A stretch of 6,783 bases of DNA from Candidatus Anaerobutyricum stercoripullorum. Its GTDB lineage: Bacteria > Bacillota > Clostridia > Lachnospirales > Lachnospiraceae. The stretch covers positions 1-6,783 of the forward strand of contig DXEQ01000234.1 of the NCBI GenBank assembly GCA_019114885.1, written 5' to 3'. Positions 1 through 6,326 of this stretch are shown piece by piece (the first letter of the stretch is position 1; each line of letters starts with the position of its first letter). Below the pieces are notes generated by a model. That model was not told the origin of the DNA, ran no database searches, and saw nothing but the letters and a program-made list of their open reading frames with translations. A program made the position numbers and the translations under genes.

Positions 1-99
1 ACCGGACAGATGTTTTTTTAATTGCTCATTGAATCTCATGAGGCGGTCTTTCCCGCTGCCATCCTCACGAAAAACCGGGGTTCTCTTCTTTCTGCTCAT
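1..99 (-). CDS. Partial CDS of unknown function, cut by the left edge
   Basis: An open frame begins at ATG 97-99 on the minus strand and stays open for 33 codons to the window edge. It begins MSRKKRTPVFRE and is rich in Lys and Arg, with no recognisable motif. An AGAGG (109-113) lies 9 nt before the ATG, a normal SD position, and the start is 34 nt after the rsmG stop in the same direction, so it could be the next gene of the run. I do not recognise the protein: the start does not resemble ParA, ParB or Noc, which follow rsmG in some Firmicutes. Another ATG 8 nt upstream, in a different frame, reaches a stop after about 13 codons and is unlikely to be the gene. Only the fragment, the SD and the context support this call, so it could be a chance frame. 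Confidence 0.4.
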   Translation of the reverse strand, partial: MSRKKRTPVFREDGSGKDRLMRFNEQLKKHLSG

Positions 100-133
100 C
101 ACTCATCACCTCTTCCTGCCAGTCGATCGTATA

Positions 134-850
134 TCAGAGAGGATTCTTTGACGGAACACCGGCTTTTCTCGGATAAGCCTTCGGCGTACCCTTACATTTC
201 TTTATCCTGATCAATACGCGGCGGGCATCATCCCCCGGAAGCTGGAACTCATCCGTCTGCTCGATCTTGCTTCCCAGCTCCTTCATACAGGAAGCACTGT
301 GCTCAATCTCTTCCAGCCCCTTCCCCGCCTTATACGATACAAAATATCCGTTGACCTTCACAAACGGAATACAGTATTCACTCAAGATACTCAGATTGGC
401 GACCGCCCTAGATACCGCCAGATCAAAACCGGCCCGGTATTCCGGCAGACGCGCCGCGTCCTCCGCTCTCCCATGTACCGCTTCCACAGCGGTCAGTCCC
501 AGCGCATCAATGACTTCTCCCAAAAACTTTATCCGCTTGCTGAGAGAATCCAGCAGCACCACTTCTGTCTCCGGGTAAGCGATCTTTAAAGGGATACCCG
601 GAAAACCGGCACCGGTTCCCACATCAATGAGACGCCGCACCTTTGTCATATCCATCACCCGACTTACCATGAGGCTGTCCAGAAAATGTTTTCCGATCAC
701 CTCATCTTCTTCCGTAATGGAGGTCAGGTTCATCACCTTATTTTTTTCCACCAGCAGATGATAAAATGTCTCGAACTGTCCCAGCTGCTCATCACTCAGA
801 ACAATACCGGCATCCTCTGCCCTACTCTTTAACTTTTCCCTGAAATTCAT
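134..850 (-). CDS. rsmG: 16S rRNA (guanine-527-N7)-methyltransferase RsmG (GidB)
   Basis: RsmG transfers a methyl group from S-adenosylmethionine to N7 of G527 in 16S rRNA, in the 530 loop of the small subunit; in other bacteria its loss gives low-level streptomycin resistance. The protein is a Rossmann-fold methyltransferase of 238 residues with this start. The SAM-binding motif I is DVGTGAGFPG (76-85), an acidic ribose-binding position is D101 in LLDSLSKRIKFL, and SRAVANLSIL (147-156) and the C-terminal TPKAYPRKAGVPSKNPL are typical of the family. The frame is open up to a GTG at 878-880, but the ATG at 848-850 has AGGAGA 6 nt upstream and gives the family's usual N-terminus and length (B. 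subtilis has 239 residues), whereas the GTG has no SD. It lies last of the recognisable genes, 72 nt after mnmG. There is no sign of disruption. Confidence 0.97.
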   Translation of the reverse strand: MNFREKLKSRAEDAGIVLSDEQLGQFETFYHLLVEKNKVMNLTSITEEDEVIGKHFLDSLMVSRVMDMTKVRRLIDVGTGAGFPGIPLKIAYPETEVVLLDSLSKRIKFLGEVIDALGLTAVEAVHGRAEDAARLPEYRAGFDLAVSRAVANLSILSEYCIPFVKVNGYFVSYKAGKGLEEIEHSASCMKELGSKIEQTDEFQLPGDDARRVLIRIKKCKGTPKAYPRKAGVPSKNPL

Positions 851-856
851 CCATTT

Positions 857-862
857 TCTCCT
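857..862 (-). promoter_or_regulatory. SD sequence that sets the rsmG start
   Basis: AGGAGA on the minus strand, 6 nt before the ATG at 848-850. No comparable purine run precedes the upstream GTG (878-880) or the ATG (872-874), so this site decides for the 238-residue form of RsmG. Confidence 0.8.
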
Positions 863-922
863 AAATGAATCCATTCTCACAGAATTTCATACATTTTCTA
901 TAATATAATAATATTCTATCCG

Positions 923-2809
923 TCATCTGTGGCTTCTGCGCATCTGCTCAATATAAACCATGAGCACGGAAATATCCGATGGAGACACCCCGGAGATCCG
1001 GGACGCCTGTCCGATGGAATGTGGCCGGATGGCGCCAAGCTTCTGTATGGCTTCTTTCCGCAGATTATGAACATCTTCATAGACAATGTCTTCCGGAATC
1101 AGCTTATTTTCCATTTTCTTAAACTGTTCCACCTGCTTCATCTGCCTTGAAATGTATCCCTCATACTTGATATTGATATTTACCTGTTCTGTCACTGCCG
1201 AATCCAGAGGCTTTCGCTCCGGGTCCAGCTCCACAAGACAATCATAGTCCAGCTCCGGACGGCGAATCAATTCCGCCAGAGTGGAAGCGCTTTTCAGAGG
1301 TGTACTTCCGTTTTTTACAAGAACTTCCTGTACATGCTTTCCGGCTCCGATGTGAACCTCTCTGACTCTGGCCGTCTCCTCCTCAATCTGTCTTCTCTTC
1401 TCGCAGAATCTATCATATCTATCTTTATCGATAAGTCCAATCTCATATCCGACAGGAGTCAGACGCATATCCGCGTTATCCTGCCGCAGAATCAGCCGGT
1501 ACTCTGCCCGGGACGTCATCATCCGATACGGTTCATGATTCTCCTTCGTCACCAGATCGTCGATGAGAACGCCGATATATGCCTGAGAACGATCCAGAAT
1601 CACCGGCTCCTTTCCCTGACATTTTCTCGCCGCATTGATGCCGGCGATCAGCCCCTGGGCAGCCGCCTCCTCATAACCAGAACTTCCGTTGAACTGTCCC
1701 CCGCTGAAAAGTCCGCTGATCTTCTTAAACTCCAGGGACAGCTTGAGCTGGTTGGGATTGATACAATCATACTCGATGGCATAGGCATTGCGGATGATCT
1801 TCACATGCTCCAGCCCCTTCACAGTCCGGTACATGGCATACTGTACATCCTCCGGCAGGGAACTGCTCATACCACCCACATACATTTCATTGGTATACTC
1901 TCCTTCCGGCTCAATAAAAAGCTGGTGACGGTTCTTATCCGCAAACCGTACCACCTTATCCTCGATGGACGGACAGTACCGTGGACCGGTTCCCTCAATC
2001 ACACCGGAATACAGGGGCGAGCGGTCCAGATTCTCCCGGATGATCCGGTGCGTCTCCTCGTTAGTGTAGGTCAGCCAACAGGATATCTGCTCTCTTTTTA
2101 TCTCCTCTTCCGTATTGGTGAAACTGAAAGGGACGATCGTCTCATCCCCGAGCTGTTCCTCCATAACTGAAAAATCCACCGATCTCTTATCGATCCGGGC
2201 CGGAGTTCCCGTCTTGAAGCGGTACAATTCAATTCCGTTATCCAGAAGGGACTGGCTTAAATGATTGGCTGCCTGCAGCCCGTTTGGCCCGGTGTATTCC
2301 ACCACATCTCCATACAGACATCTCGCCTTCAGATAGGTACCCGTGGCAAGGACCACCGTCTTTGCATGATAGACAGCTCCCGAGAAGGTCTTCACTCCAC
2401 GGATACTGCCCTCTTCCACAAGAAGTTCTGTCACCTCTCCCTGCCTGAGTGTCAGATGGTCCGTATTCTGCAGGGTATAGCGCATGGATATGGAGTATGC
2501 GTCCTTATCTGCCTGCGCCCGCAGAGAATGGACCGCCGGTCCCTTGGACTTGTTCAGCATCTTTGACTGTATATAGGTTTTGTCAATATTTTTTCCCATC
2601 TCCCCGCCGAGAGCATCAATCTCTCTCACGAGATGGCCCTTGGAACTTCCTCCTATATTGGGGTTACAGGGCATGAGGGCCACGCTGTTCATGCTCACTG
2701 TAAACAATATGGTCTCACAGCCGAGTCTGGCCGCTGCCAGAGCAGCCTCACAGCCGGCATGTCCCGCACCCACGACGACCACGTCATAATATTCTTCCAC
2801 AACTCTCAT
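923..2809 (-). CDS. mnmG: tRNA uridine-34 5-carboxymethylaminomethyl modification enzyme MnmG (GidA)
   Basis: MnmG is the FAD-dependent subunit of the MnmE-MnmG complex. With MnmE it installs carboxymethylaminomethyl on C5 of the wobble uridine of tRNAs that read split codon boxes, using methylene-THF, glycine and NADH in the cytoplasm. With the start used here it has 628 residues, normal for the family. The N-terminal dinucleotide fold has GAGHAGCE (14-21). CNPNIGGSSKGHLVREIDAL starts at residue 48 and carries one conserved Cys; the second, C279, lies in GPRYCPSIEDK. GQFNGSSGYEEAAAQG (371-386) is the second FAD-binding signature. The C-terminal helical domain that binds MnmE contains YEGYISRQ (549-556) and RPHSIGQASRISGVSPSDIS (595-614). 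The frame is open to an ATG at 2843-2845 (640 residues), but that codon lacks an SD and lies in a palindrome; ATG 2807-2809 has AGAGGA 7 nt upstream. It follows mnmE directly, as expected for partners. Confidence 0.97.
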   Translation of the reverse strand: MRVVEEYYDVVVVGAGHAGCEAALAAARLGCETILFTVSMNSVALMPCNPNIGGSSKGHLVREIDALGGEMGKNIDKTYIQSKMLNKSKGPAVHSLRAQADKDAYSISMRYTLQNTDHLTLRQGEVTELLVEEGSIRGVKTFSGAVYHAKTVVLATGTYLKARCLYGDVVEYTGPNGLQAANHLSQSLLDNGIELYRFKTGTPARIDKRSVDFSVMEEQLGDETIVPFSFTNTEEEIKREQISCWLTYTNEETHRIIRENLDRSPLYSGVIEGTGPRYCPSIEDKVVRFADKNRHQLFIEPEGEYTNEMYVGGMSSSLPEDVQYAMYRTVKGLEHVKIIRNAYAIEYDCINPNQLKLSLEFKKISGLFSGGQFNGSSGYEEAAAQGLIAGINAARKCQGKEPVILDRSQAYIGVLIDDLVTKENHEPYRMMTSRAEYRLILRQDNADMRLTPVGYEIGLIDKDRYDRFCEKRRQIEEETARVREVHIGAGKHVQEVLVKNGSTPLKSASTLAELIRRPELDYDCLVELDPERKPLDSAVTEQVNINIKYEGYISRQMKQVEQFKKMENKLIPEDIVYEDVHNLRKEAIQKLGAIRPHSIGQASRISGVSPSDISVLMVYIEQMRRSHR

Positions 2810-2816
2810 ATATCTT

Positions 2817-2822
2817 TCCTCT
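2817..2822 (-). promoter_or_regulatory. SD sequence that sets the mnmG start
   Basis: AGAGGA on the minus strand, 7 nt before ATG 2807-2809. It overlaps the GGAAAG at 2814-2819, which is the exact complement of CTTTCC in the loop of the hairpin just upstream (2853-2858). The upstream in-frame ATG (2843-2845) is preceded only by CCGAGATGT, a poor SD. Confidence 0.75.
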
Positions 2823-2881
2823 ATTTTCGGTAACAGTTCAGCCATACATCTCGGAAAGGCGCTGAACTGTTACCTATTTTC
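2821..2881. repeat. Palindrome with flanking 8-nt direct repeats at the mnmE-mnmG junction
   Basis: A perfect 14-bp inverted repeat, GGTAACAGTTCAGC (2829-2842) and GCTGAACTGTTACC (2861-2874), encloses an 18-nt loop. It is flanked by exact 8-nt direct repeats CTATTTTC at 2821-2828 and 2874-2881, the second sharing one base with the stem and containing the mnmE stop codon. Removing one direct repeat and the palindrome (53 nt) would leave the mnmE stop intact and put the mnmG SD directly behind it. This layout resembles a small palindromic insertion with target-site duplication, although the origin is inferred. As RNA it forms a strong hairpin between the two genes. On the minus strand it is followed by GAAAATAG rather than a U run, so it does not look like an intrinsic terminator in the direction of the genes. 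Confidence 0.75.
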
Positions 2882-4337
2882 CCGTACAGAACCGGGAGAA
2901 AATCTCATTGACCAGGTCCTCTTCCACCGCCTCTCCGGTGATCAGGCCCAGCTTCTCATAGGCATTCATCAGATCAATGGTAAAGAAATCCTCCGGCATG
3001 CCGTTTTCAATACTTTCTTTCACACACTGAAAACCGGCATACGCTTCCTGCAGCGCGTTCTTGTGCCGGGCGTTGGTGATGTACATTTCCTGATTCGCAT
3101 CTATTCTACCATGAAACATCATTTTTTTTAACTCCGCAATAAAGGTATCCATCCCCTGATGATACTTTGCGGATATGGCAATGACCGGCTCGTCCTCTCC
3201 GGCATAAGCCCGAATCTCTCCGGCAACGGTTTCACTGTTATTCTTATCTTCTTCATTGACCTTAAGATCTGCGCACTGCGTATCCGGCGCATCGCTCTCA
3301 CCAAATCCGGCAGACAGATCAGATTTGTTCAAAAGGAACATCTTCTTTTTGTCCCGGATCTGCTCCAGAATATCATAATCTTCTTTTGTGAGCGGCGAGG
3401 AGGTATCGGCCACAAACAAAATGATATCCGCGTTCTCCATCTCTCTTCTTGCCTTCTCCACGCCGATTCTTTCCACCGTATCTTTTGTGTCCCGGATTCC
3501 CGCTGTGTCAATGATATTCAGCGTGATGCCGTCGATGGTCACCGATTCCTCCAGCGTGTCTCTGGTCGTTCCGGCAATCTCCGTGACGATGGCCCTCTCC
3601 TCTCCCAGCAGCGCATTTAAAAAAGAAGACTTTCCCGCGTTGGGCTTGCCTACGATACAGGTTCGTATCCCCTCTGCAATATATCTTCCGTCTTCAAATG
3701 TGTCAATCATTTTCTTTGTCTTTAAAGCCCACTCTTCTGCCTTCGGATACAGGGTCTGTCCATATCCCTCCAGACTGATGTGCTCCGGATCGTCCAGCGC
3801 GGATTCAATATATGCCACCTGATAGAGTACCTCTTCCCGGATATTTTTGATCTGATCGGAGAGCCCCCCTTTCAGCTGTGCCACAGAATTCCGCCTTGCC
3901 AGTTCATTTCTTGACTCGATCAGATCCATGACCGCCTCCGCCTGCGAAAGGTCGATCCTTCCGTTCAGAAATGCCCTCTTTGTAAACTCGCCGGGCTGTG
4001 CCGGTCTGGCTCCGGCACGGATCACCAGATTCAGCACCCGATAGACGACAGATACGCCGCCGTGACAGTCAATCTCCACCACGTCTTCCCGCGTATAGCT
4101 GTGCGGGCCCTTCATAATGACGACGATACATTCATCTACAACCAGATCTCCGTCCTTGATATTGCCATAATAGACGTGATGACTCTCCAGAGAACTTACC
4201 TCTTTCTTCTTATTATATGGCTCGAAGACTTCACCCAGTATTCTCATGGCGTCATCTCCGCTGATACGGATGATCCCGATTCCCGCGTTGGATACAGCCG
4301 TAGCAATGGCAGCGATGGTATCAAATTCATTTATCAT
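2874..4337 (-). CDS. mnmE: tRNA modification GTPase MnmE (TrmE, ThdF)
   Basis: MnmE is the GTPase and folate-binding subunit of the complex that makes cmnm5U34 in tRNA with MnmG. The N-terminal folate-binding and dimerisation domain starts DTIAAIATAVSNAGIGIIRI (6-25) and includes CHGG (91-94) and RPAQPGEFTKRAFLNGRIDL (111-130). The helical domain is interrupted by the Ras-like G domain: P-loop GKPNAGKS (230-237), G2 EIAGTTRD (253-260), G3 DTAG (277-280), G4 NKSD (337-340), and G5 SAK (389-391). The chain ends FCTGK, where the catalytic-site Cys (C484) of the usual C-[I/L/V]-G-K ending is kept but Thr replaces the aliphatic residue. It has 487 residues, longer than the usual 450-465, mainly from a polar, acidic stretch between G4 and G5 (about 341-384). 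The start ATG has GGAG 10 nt upstream and gives the standard N-terminus. It follows jag after a hairpin. Confidence 0.97.
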   Translation of the reverse strand: MINEFDTIAAIATAVSNAGIGIIRISGDDAMRILGEVFEPYNKKKEVSSLESHHVYYGNIKDGDLVVDECIVVIMKGPHSYTREDVVEIDCHGGVSVVYRVLNLVIRAGARPAQPGEFTKRAFLNGRIDLSQAEAVMDLIESRNELARRNSVAQLKGGLSDQIKNIREEVLYQVAYIESALDDPEHISLEGYGQTLYPKAEEWALKTKKMIDTFEDGRYIAEGIRTCIVGKPNAGKSSFLNALLGEERAIVTEIAGTTRDTLEESVTIDGITLNIIDTAGIRDTKDTVERIGVEKARREMENADIILFVADTSSPLTKEDYDILEQIRDKKKMFLLNKSDLSAGFGESDAPDTQCADLKVNEEDKNNSETVAGEIRAYAGEDEPVIAISAKYHQGMDTFIAELKKMMFHGRIDANQEMYITNARHKNALQEAYAGFQCVKESIENGMPEDFFTIDLMNAYEKLGLITGEAVEEDLVNEIFSRFCTGK

Positions 4338-4366
4338 ATCAGATTCGCTCCGTTATAAATCTATTC

Positions 4367-4411
4367 AAAAACAGGATGTCTAAAAATCCCTGAGGATCTT
4401 TAAACATCCTG
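4367..4411 (-). terminator. Intrinsic terminator or attenuator between jag and mnmE
   Basis: On the minus strand, CAGGATGTTTAAAGATCC (4394-4411) pairs with GGATTTTTAGACATCCTG (4372-4389) over 18 positions with only two G-U wobbles. The loop is 4 nt (4390-4393) and the stem is followed directly by TTTTT (4367-4371). It starts 5 nt after the jag stop codon. No T run follows in the plus direction, so it acts for minus-strand transcripts. The stem is AT-rich in its upper half, and the base next to the U tail is the GC-containing CAGG/CCTG. There is too little room after it (29 nt to the mnmE ATG) for a full promoter with an SD-bearing leader. Either read-through supplies mnmE or a promoter lies further upstream. 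Confidence 0.8.
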
Positions 4412-4416
4412 ATTGA

Positions 4417-5049
4417 TTACCTGTCTTTCTTTAACATGATCACCACTCTGCGATAAGGCTCTTCTCCCTCGCTTCGGGTACATACATATCTGTCATTCTG
4501 CAGTGCAGAATGAATGACTCTTCTCTCGTATGGATTCATCGGCTCAAGGGAAACCGGCTTCTTTGTTCTTTTTACCGTATAGGCAATCTTCTTGGCCAGC
4601 TTCTCCAGGGTGATTTTTCTTCTCTCCCGATAATTCTCCGTATCCAGCTTCACGCGGATGTAAGACTCTCCTTCTTTATTGACAAAGAGACTGATCAGAT
4701 ACTGGAGAGCATCCAGCGTCTGTCCGCGCTTTCCGATGAGGATGCCCATATCCGGACCGGACAGCTCGATATTCATCACGTTGTCCTCCTCATGGAACTG
4801 AATGGAAACCACAGTCTCCACCTTCATGGCTGCAAATAATTCATCACAGAATTCCTGTGTTCTCTCCACCAGAGACTTCTTCAATGTCACCCGGATCACT
4901 GCCGGCTTCACATTGAAGATTCCAAGAAAACCTGCGCTTCCCTCATCCACTACTTCATAGTTCAGCTTATCACTGGTAACCCCCAGCTCCACGCTGGCCG
5001 CAGTGATGGCGTCTTCTTTCGTTTTGCCCTTAAACTCCATAACGTCCAC
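4417..5049 (-). CDS. khpB: RNA-binding protein Jag/KhpB (SpoIIIJ-associated)
   Basis: Jag (also KhpB or EloR) is a cytoplasmic RNA-binding protein. In streptococci it acts with KhpA and influences cell elongation and division through RNA targets; its role in this organism is not shown. The 210 residues give the full three-domain plan: Jag_N (about 1-55, with FKGKTKEDAI and GFLGIF), a KH domain (about 75-140, with the GxxG loop GKRG at 106-109), and an R3H domain (about 145-208, with RRVIH at 176-180, holding the R-x3-H signature, and SEGEEPYRRVVI). The GTG start at 5047-5049 shares its first base with the last base of the yidC stop (TAGTG). AGGGGAGGT lies 9 nt upstream of it, against 18 nt for the next in-frame ATG (5038-5040), so GTG is preferred. 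The tight junction points to translational coupling with yidC, its usual partner. Confidence 0.95.
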   Translation of the reverse strand: MDVMEFKGKTKEDAITAASVELGVTSDKLNYEVVDEGSAGFLGIFNVKPAVIRVTLKKSLVERTQEFCDELFAAMKVETVVSIQFHEEDNVMNIELSGPDMGILIGKRGQTLDALQYLISLFVNKEGESYIRVKLDTENYRERRKITLEKLAKKIAYTVKRTKKPVSLEPMNPYERRVIHSALQNDRYVCTRSEGEEPYRRVVIMLKKDR

Positions 5050-6311
5050 TATTTTTTACCTCCCCTGGTATTCTGCTCTTTATCATACTGAGATACCAGA
5101 TACGCATTTCTACCAATCTTGCCCAATTTATCTAAGTCAATGTTCTGCATATCCGCAGTATCACTGGAACCTCCCGGCATCTTCTTCAGATTCATGGAAG
5201 CAATGTCGGTGATCGTTTTTCTGCCGGATGCACTCTGTCCGCCTGCCTGTTCCGTATTCTGAGCAGCGCCGGTGAGTCTGTCCATCAGGCTTTTCTTACC
5301 TTTCGCCTTCTTCTTAGCTGCCTTCGCCCGGTTCTTCTCGATCATCTTATCAATGTCCGCATGTTCCATATACTGGTTTACGATCAGCTGCTGTACGCAC
5401 ATGAACAGAGCGCTGGTCGCCCAGTAAATACCCATACCGGCCGGAGCAACAAGACAGAAATAAGCAGACATTAACGGCATAAAATAAGTCATACTTTTTG
5501 TCATTCCCGCTGCAGGATTATCTCCCATATCCGGCTGCTTCATGGTTTTGGTCGCTAAAAACTGGAACAGAGCCGCACAGATTGGAATCAGAAGATAAAC
5601 AGAGAGTCTGAATCCCGGGGCCTGCGCCACGTTAATACCCAAGACAAAGTTATTGATGCCGGCCACCTGCTGATGCACGCTCTCAATGGTACTGGAGATT
5701 GCAGGCATGGCGTCGGCAAGCTGGTTCCAGGCGTCGGCTGTAAAATAATTCAGCACGTCAATGACCTGATTGGCTGTGGCGTCCGCCGGCAATTCTGTAA
5801 TGTAGGAGGATTTGACTCCCTCCGCGATCTTATTGATCGTATCCACATAACCGGCATTCTGCTGAATAGCGCTGACTGCCGTCATATACATCTCTTTGAC
5901 CTGCGGAATATAGGCAGGTACATTTCTTACAACATTAAAAAACGCAAGGAAAATCGGGAACTGGATCAGAAGCTGCACACATCCGCCTGTAGGACCGGTG
6001 CCATACTTCTCATAAACGGCCTGAATCTCCTCGTTCTGCTTCATCATGGAAGCCTGATCTTTTTTATTGCGGTATTTTTTCTGAATCTTGGCGATCTCAG
6101 GCTGCATGACCTGATTGATCTTCATAAACTTCTGCTGTTTGATTGTGAGTGGAAACATGATCAAACGCACAAATACGGTAAAGATAATGATACTTAAACC
6201 GATATTCTGAACGCCAACGAAATCAAGCGCCCGGAATATAATATCAATGACGTACCCCAGCAGCGTGGAGATCCACCCTATGATCGGGGTTGACGACTGC
6301 GTCAGTAACAT
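5049..6311 (-). CDS. yidC: Membrane protein insertase YidC (Oxa1/SpoIIIJ family)
   Basis: YidC inserts and folds membrane proteins in the cytoplasmic membrane, alone or with SecYEG. Visible membrane segments are about 37-57 (with the conserved groove Arg, R49, in FVRLIMFPL), 110-131 (VQLLIQFPIFLAFFNVV), 236-254, and two closely spaced ones over about 274-311 containing PAGMGIYWATSALFMCVQQ (290-308). An amphipathic N-terminal helix covers about 10-30. The Lys-rich cytoplasmic hairpin between the first two segments (58-104) is typical. The protein is long for a Gram-positive YidC (420 residues against about 260-280): a polar loop of about 85 residues (135-220) precedes NNFVLGINVAQAPG, and a hydrophilic tail of about 105 residues (316-420) holds AKAAKKKAKGKKS. 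There is no lipobox Cys near the N-terminus, unlike SpoIIIJ. AAGGAGG 6 nt before the ATG fixes the start. It sits between yidD and jag. Confidence 0.97.
   Translation of the reverse strand: MLLTQSSTPIIGWISTLLGYVIDIIFRALDFVGVQNIGLSIIIFTVFVRLIMFPLTIKQQKFMKINQVMQPEIAKIQKKYRNKKDQASMMKQNEEIQAVYEKYGTGPTGGCVQLLIQFPIFLAFFNVVRNVPAYIPQVKEMYMTAVSAIQQNAGYVDTINKIAEGVKSSYITELPADATANQVIDVLNYFTADAWNQLADAMPAISSTIESVHQQVAGINNFVLGINVAQAPGFRLSVYLLIPICAALFQFLATKTMKQPDMGDNPAAGMTKSMTYFMPLMSAYFCLVAPAGMGIYWATSALFMCVQQLIVNQYMEHADIDKMIEKNRAKAAKKKAKGKKSLMDRLTGAAQNTEQAGGQSASGRKTITDIASMNLKKMPGGSSDTADMQNIDLDKLGKIGRNAYLVSQYDKEQNTRGGKK
5058..5066 (-). promoter_or_regulatory. SD sequence for jag, inside the yidC 3' end
   Basis: AGGGGAGGT on the minus strand lies within the last codons of yidC (the Arg-Gly-Gly before Lys-Lys). 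Its core ends 9 nt before the GTG at 5047-5049, which favours GTG over the ATG at 5038-5040. A strong SD inside the upstream gene fits coupled translation. Confidence 0.7.
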
Positions 6312-6317
6312 AATTGT

Positions 6318-6324
6318 CCTCCTT
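6318..6324 (-). promoter_or_regulatory. Strong SD sequence for yidC
   Basis: AAGGAGG on the minus strand, 6 nt before the yidC ATG, within the 15-nt gap after yidD. It is close to the ideal anti-16S complement and is one of the strongest SD sites in the window. Confidence 0.8.
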
Positions 6325-6326
6325 AA

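Noticed and set aside
865..890. Small imperfect hairpin upstream of the rsmG SD
   Set aside because: The arms are ATGAA/TTCAT and ATTCT/AGAAT with a 3-nt bulge and 3-nt loop, all AT-rich and weak, with no supporting context.
872..922. AT-rich stretch TATTATTATATTATAG as an internal promoter for rsmG
   Set aside because: Several -10-like hexamers occur, but the best -35 match (ATGACG, 4 of 6) is poorly spaced; low-complexity AT sequence gives such matches easily.
1334..2170. Long plus-strand open frame (278 codons)
   Set aside because: It is fully antisense to mnmG, shows no recognisable motif and has the Leu/Arg/Ile-rich composition of a reverse-frame shadow.
2829..2880. Palindrome as a plus-strand intrinsic terminator (followed by TATTTT)
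   Set aside because: No plus-strand gene exists to terminate, the T run is interrupted, and the 18-nt loop is long for a terminator.
3159..3620. Plus-strand open frame (153 codons) opposite mnmE
   Set aside because: It lies wholly inside the G-domain coding region of mnmE on the opposite strand, with no motif; mnmE is clearly the real gene.
4337..4389. Promoter TAGACA-19 nt-TATAAC for mnmE
   Set aside because: The hexamers match reasonably, but the spacer is long and the start of transcription would fall about 8 nt before the ATG, leaving the SD out of the message.
5673..6197. Plus-strand open frame (174 codons) opposite yidC
   Set aside because: It is antisense to a well-supported insertase gene and its composition is that of a reverse-complement shadow.
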